The notes below the pieces were generated by a model, which saw only the letters and a list, made by a program, of their open reading frames with translations, did not search any database and was not told the origin of the DNA. From NCBI RefSeq assembly GCF_022605165.1, contig NC_063074.1, positions 1,081,501 to 1,145,500 of the forward strand: a stretch of 64,000 nt of DNA, written 5' to 3'. The translations under genes were made by a program, and so were the position numbers. Shown here piece after piece: positions 55,354-64,000 of the stretch; the first letter of the stretch is position 1; the number at the start of each line of letters is the position of its first letter. This DNA comes from Purpureocillium takamizusanense (Eukaryota > Ascomycota > Sordariomycetes > Hypocreales > Ophiocordycipitaceae).

Positions 55354-58300
55354 TCACGCCGCCGGCGCCTCCTGTCCGCCGCCTAGAAGCTCCAGCACCT
55401 TGTTCACCACGGCACTTGGATAGCCGCGCGTGAGCATCTCGCCAACCACACCCTTGGCCTGCTCCCTCTGCTCGACCGCCAGGTACGCCCTCGTCATGGC
55501 CTCGTACGTGCTGGGCTCGCGCTTCTCGCGCAAGACTGCGTCGTAGATCTGCTGCGCCTTGTCGATCTTCTTCTGCGCCGTCCAGCCGTGAATTAATGTG
55601 TTGGCAATGTACGGGGTAAGCTCAACCCCCATCTTTCGCATCTGCGAGAGCAGGGGTTCCGTGGCTGTGACCTGGTGGTTGGCGACCATGGCCTCGAAGA
55701 GCGCCTGGAAGAGGCTCGCATTGACGGGAACCAGCGAGTCACGAATGACGCTGTCGAACAGTTGTCGGGCGCCCTCCATGTCGTGCTGGACGCAGCCCCG
55801 AGCGTGGATCAGCGACGCATAGTGGACTGGCTCGGCTCGCTGGCCAGAGGCTCGAATCATGTCGAGGACTTGCTCAGCGGCCGTCATATCAACGGGCTCG
55901 AGCGTCGCGTGCGTGTCGACCAGAAGCTTGAACGTGTGCGACGTAGGAGCGATGCCCTTCGCCTTCATGCGCTCGTAGTAGGCAAGCACTTTGCTCTTGT
56001 CCCTCTTGGTTGTCAGGAAGAACTGCATCATGCTGTTATACGGAGCAGGCCGGGCCTTGTAGTTGGGCATGGCCTCCATCTCATCAAACAGCGTCTCCGC
56101 AAACTTCTCATCACTGACACGGCACAGGGCATTGACGATGGTGCCGTACGTGACGGAAGTCGGCTTGATGCCCAACGCCCTCATCTCGGTAAAGTAAAAC
56201 AGGCAGTCGTCAATGCGGCGAGCCTTGCCGAGCTTACCAATGAGAGCATTGTACAAGAACGAGCTGGGTTCCACGCCCTCCGTCTTCGCCCGGTGGAAGA
56301 TTCGAACAGCCTCAGAGGCCTCGTCGAACGTCTTCGTCGAGTCCTTCAAAGTCGTGATGTAGAGGCCAAAGGTGTTCGCAGAAGGAGCAGCACCCATCTC
56401 CAGGAGCTCCTGATGGTACTGCTCAGCCCGGCCGCGGTTACCCATGGTCAGGCAAGCGCCCACCATTGCGTCGAGAATCGAAGACCAGCCGTAGCGGACC
56501 ATGGCGTATTGGGGCATCAGCGGAACGTCAGTGCGCGCCATGGCGAGAATGTCGTGGCAGAGCTCCATCTTCCCCTCGCGAGCGGCGGCGGAAATCATCT
56601 TGGCGTACGTGATGTAGCGAGGGTGGCGGCCAGCGCGACGCATGTTTCGGAAACGGTTGAGGGCATCACCCAGGCGCGCGCCCTTGCGGCCGTGGCTGCC
56701 CTCGAGATCGTCAGCGATGAGAGACGAACCCTTGAAATCGGTGCTGTGGGCGTGCGGGTCGAAGTTGTCCTCGAAGCTGGAAACGGTGGGCGTCGACAGG
56801 AACGGCGACGCACTCATCGCCTGTGAAGGCAACGAAGACATCTGCGAAGCCATTTCGCGGGGGTCCACGATTCCTCGCGTCTCCATGTACCGCTGGATGA
56901 ACTCAACACCCTCATCAACCTCCTCAGTCAGGTGCGTCTGCGCTTCGGATGCCGAGGCACGGATGCGCTGGAACATCGTCTCTGACTGGGCCAGGCCCTC
57001 GGCCACCTGTCCAGAACCGATCAGGGCAACGGCGTACATGGCCGTCGGCTCGATGAAAGCCGCAGTAGCGTGGACTTCCGGACGAGAAAGGGCGTGCCAG
57101 TACTTGGTGGCTAAGGCGACGTCACCCTCGCGGATGCTCATGGCAAGCAACGCCATGGTAGGTGTGACAAGAGCCTGAGCGTCGCCTTTGATGCTACCAT
57201 ACGCCTCGATTGCTGTCATCTTCTCGTTGTGGTCGGCAGCAACGGTGGCGATGTGGGACATAGCCTTTGACTGAGCCTCAGCCTCAACGGACTGAGCCCA
57301 GTGGAAAGCCTCCTGGTAGATGCCGCGGGAAATGAAGCCTTTGACGAAGCCGAGGTTGACAAGGGCGTCCTTGATGTCCACCGCACGAACGCCATACTCG
57401 CTGACAATCTTCTTGAAGAACTTCATAGCGCCCTCAATCTTGTCCGATACAACATAGGCATTGATAACAGCAGCATAGACCTGGTCATCAAGTCGGTCGT
57501 GAAGGCTGGCGCTTCCGTTGTCGTGAGCTACCGCAAGGCTGCGATACTCGTTGTAGCACTCGACTGCGCTGACAAGGTCACCACGGCTGGCAAACGCTGT
57601 AATCATCGCAGGAAAGATGGCCGAAATTGGCGCAGTCTTGCTGAATTCCATGTGCTCAAACAGGCGGAGCATATCCGACACGCGGCCAGCCTCGGCGCAG
57701 GCAATGATCAGCTCGTGATAAGTCTCGGCAGAGTACATGGCGACATCAGCGTCGGCCGACTGGTCGAAGAGCTTGATGGCGAGATCGAGCCTGTCATCCT
57801 CGCAAAGAATGGCATGCTCAAGCTCGTGAGACGCGAGCATGAACTTGCCCGGCTCGTCCATGCCTCCGAAACGCTGACGCTTGTCCTCGAGAGCCTTCTT
57901 CATGGCGGAAACCTCAAGAGACCTCGAGGCCAAGAGATTGACGAGAACATCATAAGTCTCGCTGTCTGGTGTGACACGTCGGCGGATCATGTCAGCATAG
58001 ACATCGAGAGCTTTAGAAACAATCTCAATCTTCTTCGTCGGGATGTGGATAGCGGCCAACAAGAGGGCGTTGTAGGCACTGGCAATGGGCTTGACGCCCG
58101 TGGCCAGCATGGCCTCGAACACCGCGGGAATCTCGCCATATCGGTCGGCGGCAACCAGCTTCGCCAAGTGGTCGGCATAAGATTGGGACTGGCTATCAAC
58201 CGGAGGAGTCGCAGTGCGCGCCACACTCCTGGGCGTATGCGACAGGGACCCAGGAACAGAGGCCGAGGGCGCATTTTCAGCGGCCTCCTGCAACTGTCGA

Positions 58301-58827
58301 GCCTCAATCTCCTTCTCGAGGGCGGCGTTGATGTGTGCCAAGGCGGCAGCCTCTTCCGCCGTGAAAGAAGAGGCGCCGTCATTGTCGATCGCCTCGACAA
58401 CAAGCTCGCTGGCGGCGGCGGCATCTTCTTCGCCGGTGAGAACAGTCGAAGAGCTGGGCTTCCATTCGATCCGCTTCTGAAACTCAAACTGAGTCCACTC
58501 CTTGTCGGCCTCGCCAGCAGCCTGTTGCTTCTGGAGAGCCTCAAAATAGGCATCTAAGCCGCCATGCACATGGCCATGTCGGTGGTCGGAGGAGAGGCCG
58601 GCTCCCGTCCGCTCAGAATGAAACGCCGAATGAAGCTGGAAGTTGGAGAGACGCCCGAGTCTGTTGGTGTGCCGGCGACCAAAGACCGGGCGATTCTGAG
58701 AGTTTAAAACATGAGGGTGGGCGGCAGCGACAACAGACTGTGCGTAGCCGTGGGTGGTGATGGACTTTGCGAATGTAGATCCTTGACGGATGAAATTCGT
58801 GTACAGCGACGAATAGATGGTGGGCAT
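55354..58827 (-). CDS. Large mitochondrial pentatricopeptide-repeat protein (CYA5-like)
   Basis: One uninterrupted frame of 1157 aa. The N-terminus (MPTIYSSLYTNFIRQGSTFAK) is hydroxylated, basic and free of acidic residues, like a mitochondrial presequence. After a ~200-aa linker come many ~35-residue helical repeats of PPR type, for example PIASAYNALLLAAIHI, DSETYDVLVNLLASR, AETYHELIIACAEAGRVSDMLRLFEHM, PSSFLYNALIGKLGKARRIDDCLFYFTEM, TSVTYGTIVNALCRV and TPYIANTLIHGWTAQKKIDKAQQIYDAV. PPR proteins bind organelle RNA; the size and layout resemble Neurospora cya-5, needed for COX1 mRNA translation. That equivalence is tentative. The gene is intronless, unusual for its length in this window. Confidence 0.85.
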   Translation of the reverse strand: MPTIYSSLYTNFIRQGSTFAKSITTHGYAQSVVAAAHPHVLNSQNRPVFGRRHTNRLGRLSNFQLHSAFHSERTGAGLSSDHRHGHVHGGLDAYFEALQKQQAAGEADKEWTQFEFQKRIEWKPSSSTVLTGEEDAAAASELVVEAIDNDGASSFTAEEAAALAHINAALEKEIEARQLQEAAENAPSASVPGSLSHTPRSVARTATPPVDSQSQSYADHLAKLVAADRYGEIPAVFEAMLATGVKPIASAYNALLLAAIHIPTKKIEIVSKALDVYADMIRRRVTPDSETYDVLVNLLASRSLEVSAMKKALEDKRQRFGGMDEPGKFMLASHELEHAILCEDDRLDLAIKLFDQSADADVAMYSAETYHELIIACAEAGRVSDMLRLFEHMEFSKTAPISAIFPAMITAFASRGDLVSAVECYNEYRSLAVAHDNGSASLHDRLDDQVYAAVINAYVVSDKIEGAMKFFKKIVSEYGVRAVDIKDALVNLGFVKGFISRGIYQEAFHWAQSVEAEAQSKAMSHIATVAADHNEKMTAIEAYGSIKGDAQALVTPTMALLAMSIREGDVALATKYWHALSRPEVHATAAFIEPTAMYAVALIGSGQVAEGLAQSETMFQRIRASASEAQTHLTEEVDEGVEFIQRYMETRGIVDPREMASQMSSLPSQAMSASPFLSTPTVSSFEDNFDPHAHSTDFKGSSLIADDLEGSHGRKGARLGDALNRFRNMRRAGRHPRYITYAKMISAAAREGKMELCHDILAMARTDVPLMPQYAMVRYGWSSILDAMVGACLTMGNRGRAEQYHQELLEMGAAPSANTFGLYITTLKDSTKTFDEASEAVRIFHRAKTEGVEPSSFLYNALIGKLGKARRIDDCLFYFTEMRALGIKPTSVTYGTIVNALCRVSDEKFAETLFDEMEAMPNYKARPAPYNSMMQFFLTTKRDKSKVLAYYERMKAKGIAPTSHTFKLLVDTHATLEPVDMTAAEQVLDMIRASGQRAEPVHYASLIHARGCVQHDMEGARQLFDSVIRDSLVPVNASLFQALFEAMVANHQVTATEPLLSQMRKMGVELTPYIANTLIHGWTAQKKIDKAQQIYDAVLREKREPSTYEAMTRAYLAVEQREQAKGVVGEMLTRGYPSAVVNKVLELLGGGQEAPAA

Positions 58828-59511
58828 TTAGAAGACTGGAGGGGGAGGGGACTGCGGAAAACACAGGGTCAGCTGCTGCTTCAAGGGGAAAATGGAAGAG
58901 GAGGAGGTGCCGTTGTGGTCAATGTTTGCCTGAGGTCGCGGGCGCCAGGCGTCGACGTTGAGTCACGGTCGGTTGAACCGAGTGCAACGGCGAAGCTCTG
59001 GGGCAAGCGCAGGGGCGAAAACAGCGGCGGGGACAGAACAGCACTCACGTAGAGATTAAAGAATGAAAACGATTGCAGGTTCATTTGACAGTGCCGAAGC
59101 CCGTCAAACAAACGCGCGGTCCAGAAAGGGAGGGATTATGGTGACGGTGGTGGTCGTTGTTGTCGTCGTGTTGTGTAGAAAGAGGAAGGGGCAGCAGGAT
59201 GCCAGTGCTTGAAGAAGTATTGGCCTCAGGACCAGGAAGGGGGGCACGAGTGATGCGGCGCGGGTACGAGTCTTAGAATGCGGGAGATGACCAGCGAAGG
59301 CATGTGCTGGGAGGGCGGGGCCAGGCGCCTTTTTTGGACGGGCGCGCAGGGATGAGGGAAATGGAGCGCACGGGAGCTCTAGGGCGTGCGCTGGGCTGGG
59401 CTGCCACCTGCTGGGTGAGCCGGCGCAGCAGTTCGGGTCCCGTCGTTAGTGCCGCTCCACTACCTTTCCTAGAATCCTAGGTAGGTTCCCACTATGCGAG
59501 GCGAGGTGGAC

Positions 59512-59537
59512 CGCCTACGGACGCCTACGGACGCCTA
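59512..59537. repeat. Short tandem repeat of CGCCTACGGA (2.6 copies)
   Basis: Two exact copies and a partial third in an intergenic stretch. Confidence 0.85.
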
Positions 59538-61700
59538 GGTACGGGCGACCGCGGGCGCCTGCGGGTGCGCCAGGGACAGAGGCCCTGGACGCCCCGGGAG
59601 GGATTCGGGTGCGGAGATACGGGCTGTTAGGTGTGGTACCGATGGGCAGGGCAGGGCCATGCAGCGCTGCTGGGTCAGCACCTCGAGGATCCGTCCAATC
59701 CCTTCGCCCGGGTATTTTTCACTGGAGACGCTGCCGCGGCGCGGGCCAACCAGCGCTGGGCAAACGCAATTTTTTTTTTCACTTCTGCTTGGGGCTGCCC
59801 AGCTCGGGTCTAAGTACGGGTCGAGTCGTCTTCGGCGACGGCATTGCCTCTCCTCACGATGTCGCGTCGCGTCCCGACGACCAACGCAAACAGATGGGTA
59901 TTGAGAGGCCATGGTGTCCTCAGCTCGCATTCATGCACCAACTGCCCTCCATCTCGGGGTCGCGGTGACGTTTCCCCTGTCCTCGATCGGCACACGCGAC
60001 AGGAGCCAGGCCACCAGGCATGCGTGCGTGCGTGTCCGTTACATGCGGGTGAAAGTGGATGGATGACGACCACAATGTCCTAGGGCGTGTGGCAGGACGG
60101 GTACGCAAGCAGGGGTCTGCGGAGCGAGCACAGCGCCGTTGGACAAGACAGACTGGGGCTGGGAACGGTGCTCCGGTGGTGGTGGGCCACCATGGGTGAA
60201 GCCGGAGCGCAGGGGCAGCGCCACAGCCCGCCTGTCAGTCAGCCTGTCGGGAGACGCCCAGAGCAACTTGTTGATTCATCGAAGCGGGTGCCCCGGTGGT
60301 GATTTCCCTGGCGGCAATGGCAGGCGTGCCAGCCTTGAAGCGGCCCAACTCAGGTTGCCAGCAGGCCTCATTACTGGAGTACTTTTCATTGCTGGAGTTA
60401 GTACTTTGGGAAGGGCTTTGATCGGTGTCCTGGCGCGCGTGAGTTACAAGGTACTCCGTACCTACCTGTTGGCAGCCAATTCCATGTAATATTTCTGTTA
60501 CGACGCTACCACTGTTCTTGTCCCAACGACAGAGACGCCCAAAGAAGCATGATGCATGGGAAACGTACGAGCTCAGTCAGTTCTGCAGATAATGGGCCTC
60601 GGGCATGAAAACCGCCGTCCCCCACACAGTTGTCGCCTCTGCAGTGCGACTGCGCGTAATCCTGCGATCCTGACATGCCCGCCCTTCGAGGCTCAATCTA
60701 AACGCGCGGGCAAGGTCCTCCGTCAACACTCTCAGGGCCGCTATTGGGTTTTCAGGTTCCCCGGACTGACGGCACAGTGCATCCGCGCCACGCCCTCGCA
60801 GGAAATCTGACTGATGAGCACCAAAAGATACCGCGTACGCAAAACGTTAGCATCCGTTGCGCCCCTGCCAGCTGGAGCGCTGCCGCTCAGGGGGGGGGCA
60901 GGCGCCCCACGGCTTTCTTTGCCTGTCACATGGCCTCTGCCCACGAAAATGTCCCGTCTGTCGTTCGGATGAGCCGGGCACCAACGAAACCCCGGCCCGC
61001 CGGCAGCTTGTGGCTGCCACACCCGCACGCCATCTACGACTCGGCCTTTTCTCGAACCCGGGCCCGACAAGATTGTCCGTGTCGGTCGAGACGCCTTCGT
61101 TGGCCAGCGTTTTGCGACCGAGACGCATCGGAGGCAAAATCGCCGAGACGCGTTGAAGTCACCGTCTCGCAGTTGTCGCAGGTTGGCCAGCAGGGAGGGA
61201 CACGTTGGAGTTGGCAGCCGCCTGCCGTTGCCCAGGAACACGGCCACTAGGTCTGTGAGCGCGCGGTCTTGAGTCGCTCGCCCGTGGGCTTCGCAGGTAG
61301 CTACGTCATGCGCAACGCAGCCGGTCAGGGAAGAAGGCCAACATCGTGCTTGCGGTCACCGACGAAATGCTCCTGTAAACACGTGTTTCATGTTCTGTAC
61401 ATACACCATGGGAAGACGCGCAAATGCGGTACTTCAAATGAGCCAAGTTGCTGCCGGCGGAGAGGTATTAGCATTGTACTTCGTACCAAGTACCAAGTAC
61501 ACCACATCACGAACAACGGGTTCTTTGGATAACTTCCCACCTCTGATTGTCCAGTAGTCGCTTCCCACCACCACGGAATGCTTGATTCAGTCCTCAGGCA
61601 TTCATCGGCGTCAATGACGCCTAAATCTGGGGAAGCTTGGACCCGAACCCCGGGTACCGTTTGAACATCAGATGCGATCCCGCCAAGCCTGCCTATCAAT

Positions 61701-61712
61701 CTTATCGATAAG
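61701..61712. promoter_or_regulatory. Palindromic element CTTATCGATAAG upstream of DBP7
   Basis: Perfect palindrome 127 bp before the DBP7 ATG, followed within 8 bp by a further CGATAAG half-site. Identical to the elements before ESF2 and EMC4. Confidence 0.55.
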
Positions 61713-61839
61713 CTCCCCGATAAGCCTGGTCCCTTGCAAAGAAAAAAAATTCCCAGCTTCTTGGGCGCAGTGTTGGCGAACTGCAACACCAGGCCCCACA
61801 TTCGTCGACCTCGGAGCATCGCCCAGCCTGCTGTTCACA

Positions 61840-64000
61840 ATGGCCGACGATGGCATGCTGCTCAACTTTGAGCTGGGCCCTGAGCCTTTGAAGACGCAGG
61901 TCAAGTTTAAAGGCGGCCGCTGGCGCGACAGGAAGCGTGCAGAACGAGGCGCTCGGTTGGCATCGGAGCGAGGCGAGACGACCAAGAACGAGACCGACGA
62001 CGGAGCAAGATTTACGAAGCGACGTCGAGTCGAAGACGAAGACACAGACGGAACTCCCAGCTACAGGACAGGTCCCCGCCCGAGTTTCTCCAAACGACCC
62101 GAAGGTCCGCGACAGGACACTTCACAGTCCGGCTTTTCTGGTCACCATAAGAGCCACGCGGGGGACGCACCCAAAGGCAACCGCCAGGTGATCTCCAGGC
62201 TTTTTTCATTCAACCCTGCGCAGACGACCGCCGTAGAGGAAAAGGAGGGGGAATGGACGGCACCGCAGGCGACCAATGCACCGCTGTCCGATGTTGCCAA
62301 CTTTGGATCTCTCACGCTCTCGTCCCGCCTGGTCGACGAGCTTGCCAAGATGAAGCTTGAGCGGCCGACAGCAATTCAGCAAAAAGTCATACCGCACCTG
62401 TTATCGAACAGCTCCGATGCGTTTGTTCAGGCCGAAACTGGTTCCGGCAAAACGTTTTCGTATCTGCTGCCCATTATCCACCGCGTACTGCTTCTCAGCG
62501 CTGGCGGTGATAAGCAAATACACCGAAACTCTGGCATCTTCGCCATCATTGTCTCCCCCACTCGCGAACTGGCCAAGCAGGTACATACCGTTCTCGAGCA
62601 GCTAATACGGCCGTTTCCCTGGCTAGTGTCGACAGCAATCACCGGCGGGGAGTCCAAAAAAGCCGAAAAGGCGAGGATACGAAAGGGTGTCAACTTCCTG
62701 GTCGCCACCCCCGGTCGACTAGCAGACCATATTGATAATACCAAGGCTCTCAGCCTAGGCACGGTCCGGTGGCTTATTCTGGACGAAGGCGACCGCCTCA
62801 TGGACCTGGGTTTCGAGGACGATTTGAAAAAGGCCATCGAGTCGCTGCGGGTGATCCCGATTGTAACCCAAACCGACAAAGGAACCCCGCTCGATACCCT
62901 ACCCGACAGACGCGTGACCGTTCTCTGCTCTGCGACCATGAAGATGAACGTGCAGAAGCTTGGCGAGATGAGTCTCGCAGACGCCACCTTCCTAACCGCC
63001 GAGAAGGGCGACGATGACCCAACGGCCGAGAACGCGGTTCACAAGGCGCCGGCGCAGCTGCACCAGACTTATATCGTGGTGCCTTCCAAGCTCCGCCTTG
63101 TGACCCTTGTCTCGTACCTCAAGTCTGTCTTCTCGCGCCGAGGCCGCACAATGAAGGCCATCATCTTCATGTCTTGCGCCGACTCGGTAGATTTCCACTA
63201 CGAGCTTTTGAGGAAACCAGATGAGTCAGACGCGCCCCAGTCAGCTTCGAGAGACGCCGAGCTCGTTTCGAAGACAGTCTCCAAGGCGGCCTACTTTACA
63301 TCTGCGGCTAGCCCTGAAGTGGTTCTTCACCGGATGCATGGATCGCTCAGCCAACCAGTCCGCACGGCCACCCTGAGGTCATTTTCAGCTTGCAAAACCC
63401 CATCGCTGCTGATCACTACCGATGTCTCGTCACGAGGCTTGGACATCCCGTCGGTCGATCTAGTCATTGAATACGATCCAGCCTTTAGCTTCGCGGACCA
63501 CATCCATCGAGTCGGTCGGACGGCCCGAGCTGGTCGATCCGGCGACGCCGCTCTATTCTTACTGCCAGGCGCGGAGGAGGGCTACATTGAACTGCTCAAG
63601 TCGTCGACACCACCGTCGTCCCAACCTTATGAGGCGATTCTAAAAAAGGGCCTTATGGCAAAGCTGGAGTTCCCTGTCGAGACATCGGCAAAGCCGGAAG
63701 ACGCGCACTCGTACCACGACAAGGCCGAAACGCTACAGCTCCATCTAGAACAGCGTCTGCTCAACGACGCAAAGCGGCTAGAGCTAGCTCGCAACGGCTT
63801 CAAGTCACACATCAGGGCTTACGCGACGCACGTCAAGGACGAGCGAGTTCATTTTGACATTACACAGCTGCACTTGGGCCATGTGGCGAAAAGCTTCGGT
63901 CTGCGCGAGGCGCCAGGTGGTATTGGGGCTGGTATAGAACGCAAGGCCAAGAAGAAGGGGTCTAGGGATGCGCCCAAGTCGGATCGCGGACAGGAGCAGC
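61840..64000 (+). CDS. DBP7: ATP-dependent RNA helicase DBP7 (partial, runs off right edge)
   Basis: The frame is open from the ATG at 61840 to the end of the window, 720 codons, with no stop; the family is about 740-800 aa, so only a short tail is missing. The N-terminus is basic and disordered (KFKGGRWRDRKRAERGAR). DEAD-box core motifs are in order: PTAIQQKVIP (Q motif), AETGSGKT at 198-205, PTRELAKQ, TPGRLADH, DEGD at 315-318 (DEGD instead of DEAD is the Dbp7 signature), SAT at 364-366, TTDVSSRGLDIPSVD and HRVGRTAR at 556-563. The C-terminal extension has FVRAYATH-like HIRAYATHVKDE and LHLGHVAKSFGLREAP, as in Dbp7. It remodels early pre-60S particles in the nucleolus. Confidence 0.95.
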   Translation, partial: MADDGMLLNFELGPEPLKTQVKFKGGRWRDRKRAERGARLASERGETTKNETDDGARFTKRRRVEDEDTDGTPSYRTGPRPSFSKRPEGPRQDTSQSGFSGHHKSHAGDAPKGNRQVISRLFSFNPAQTTAVEEKEGEWTAPQATNAPLSDVANFGSLTLSSRLVDELAKMKLERPTAIQQKVIPHLLSNSSDAFVQAETGSGKTFSYLLPIIHRVLLLSAGGDKQIHRNSGIFAIIVSPTRELAKQVHTVLEQLIRPFPWLVSTAITGGESKKAEKARIRKGVNFLVATPGRLADHIDNTKALSLGTVRWLILDEGDRLMDLGFEDDLKKAIESLRVIPIVTQTDKGTPLDTLPDRRVTVLCSATMKMNVQKLGEMSLADATFLTAEKGDDDPTAENAVHKAPAQLHQTYIVVPSKLRLVTLVSYLKSVFSRRGRTMKAIIFMSCADSVDFHYELLRKPDESDAPQSASRDAELVSKTVSKAAYFTSAASPEVVLHRMHGSLSQPVRTATLRSFSACKTPSLLITTDVSSRGLDIPSVDLVIEYDPAFSFADHIHRVGRTARAGRSGDAALFLLPGAEEGYIELLKSSTPPSSQPYEAILKKGLMAKLEFPVETSAKPEDAHSYHDKAETLQLHLEQRLLNDAKRLELARNGFKSHIRAYATHVKDERVHFDITQLHLGHVAKSFGLREAPGGIGAGIERKAKKKGSRDAPKSDRGQEQ

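Larger units (their letters stand above)
58828..61839. other. Divergent region between the PPR gene and DBP7 (3 kb)
   Basis: No supported gene. Long mirror-image frames around 60740-61250 on both strands are artefacts of composition. A 10-bp tandem (CGCCTACGGA, 59512-59537) and a GTACTTCGTACCAAGTAC motif (about 61477-61494) occur, and the DBP7-proximal palindrome lies at 61701-61712. Confidence 0.5.

Noticed and set aside
60741..61250. Overlapping 168-codon frames on both strands
   Set aside because: They are nearly mirror images over the same GC-rich bases, with no recognisable motif and no splice structure.

Overview
This window looks like nuclear chromosomal DNA of a filamentous ascomycete, most likely a Sordariomycete and plausibly Hypocreales. 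The genes have short GT-AG introns (most 47-140 bp, a few of 200-267 bp), often with a CTGAC-type branch point 10-25 nt before the acceptor. Third codon positions are GC-rich, intergenic regions are long, and the proteins are recognisable fungal orthologues. I recognise 18 complete protein genes, two genes cut by the window edges, one clear glycoside hydrolase pseudogene and one doubtful relic. I could support no rRNA, tRNA, CRISPR or intact transposon. Exon boundaries were worked out by hand from splice sites and reading-frame continuity.

Layout. 1-13 kb: the C-terminal end of a possible PAS-like regulator (+), MLH1 mismatch repair (+) converging on the SYO1 ribosomal-protein importer (-), then a membrane glycosyltransferase (+) converging on a DUF202 membrane protein (-). 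13-19 kb: a soluble twin ABC ATPase (-) divergent from the proteasome chaperone UMP1 (+), which converges on a CaaX-anchored ubiquitin-like protein (-). 19-28 kb: a long gene-poor stretch, a KP4-killer-toxin-like secreted protein (+), a beta-adaptin without appendage (-) and EMC4 (+). 28-38 kb: an MFS transporter (-), the syntaxin-18/Ufe1 SNARE (+) and aspartate aminotransferase (+). 38-46.7 kb: a decayed GH5-type gene (-), a conserved fungal protein of unknown function (+), NMD3 (-), ESF2 (-) and an aldehyde dehydrogenase (+). 46.7-64 kb: a 4-kb gene-less pyrimidine-rich stretch before a small 109-aa gene (+), phosphomevalonate kinase ERG8 (-), a large mitochondrial PPR protein (-) and DBP7 (+), which runs off the right edge.

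Functional themes. Four genes serve 60S ribosome or pre-rRNA biogenesis (SYO1, NMD3, ESF2, DBP7), and several serve the secretory pathway (EMC4, UFE1, beta-adaptin, the glycosyltransferase). Everything looks like ordinary core genome rather than a biosynthetic cluster. The most interesting non-coding signal is a perfect 12-bp palindrome, CTTATCGATAAG, found three times, each 100-165 bp upstream of a start codon (ESF2, DBP7, EMC4), with separate half-sites upstream of NMD3. A second dispersed signal, built on TACTTCGTA / TACGAAGTA, was seen only between genes.
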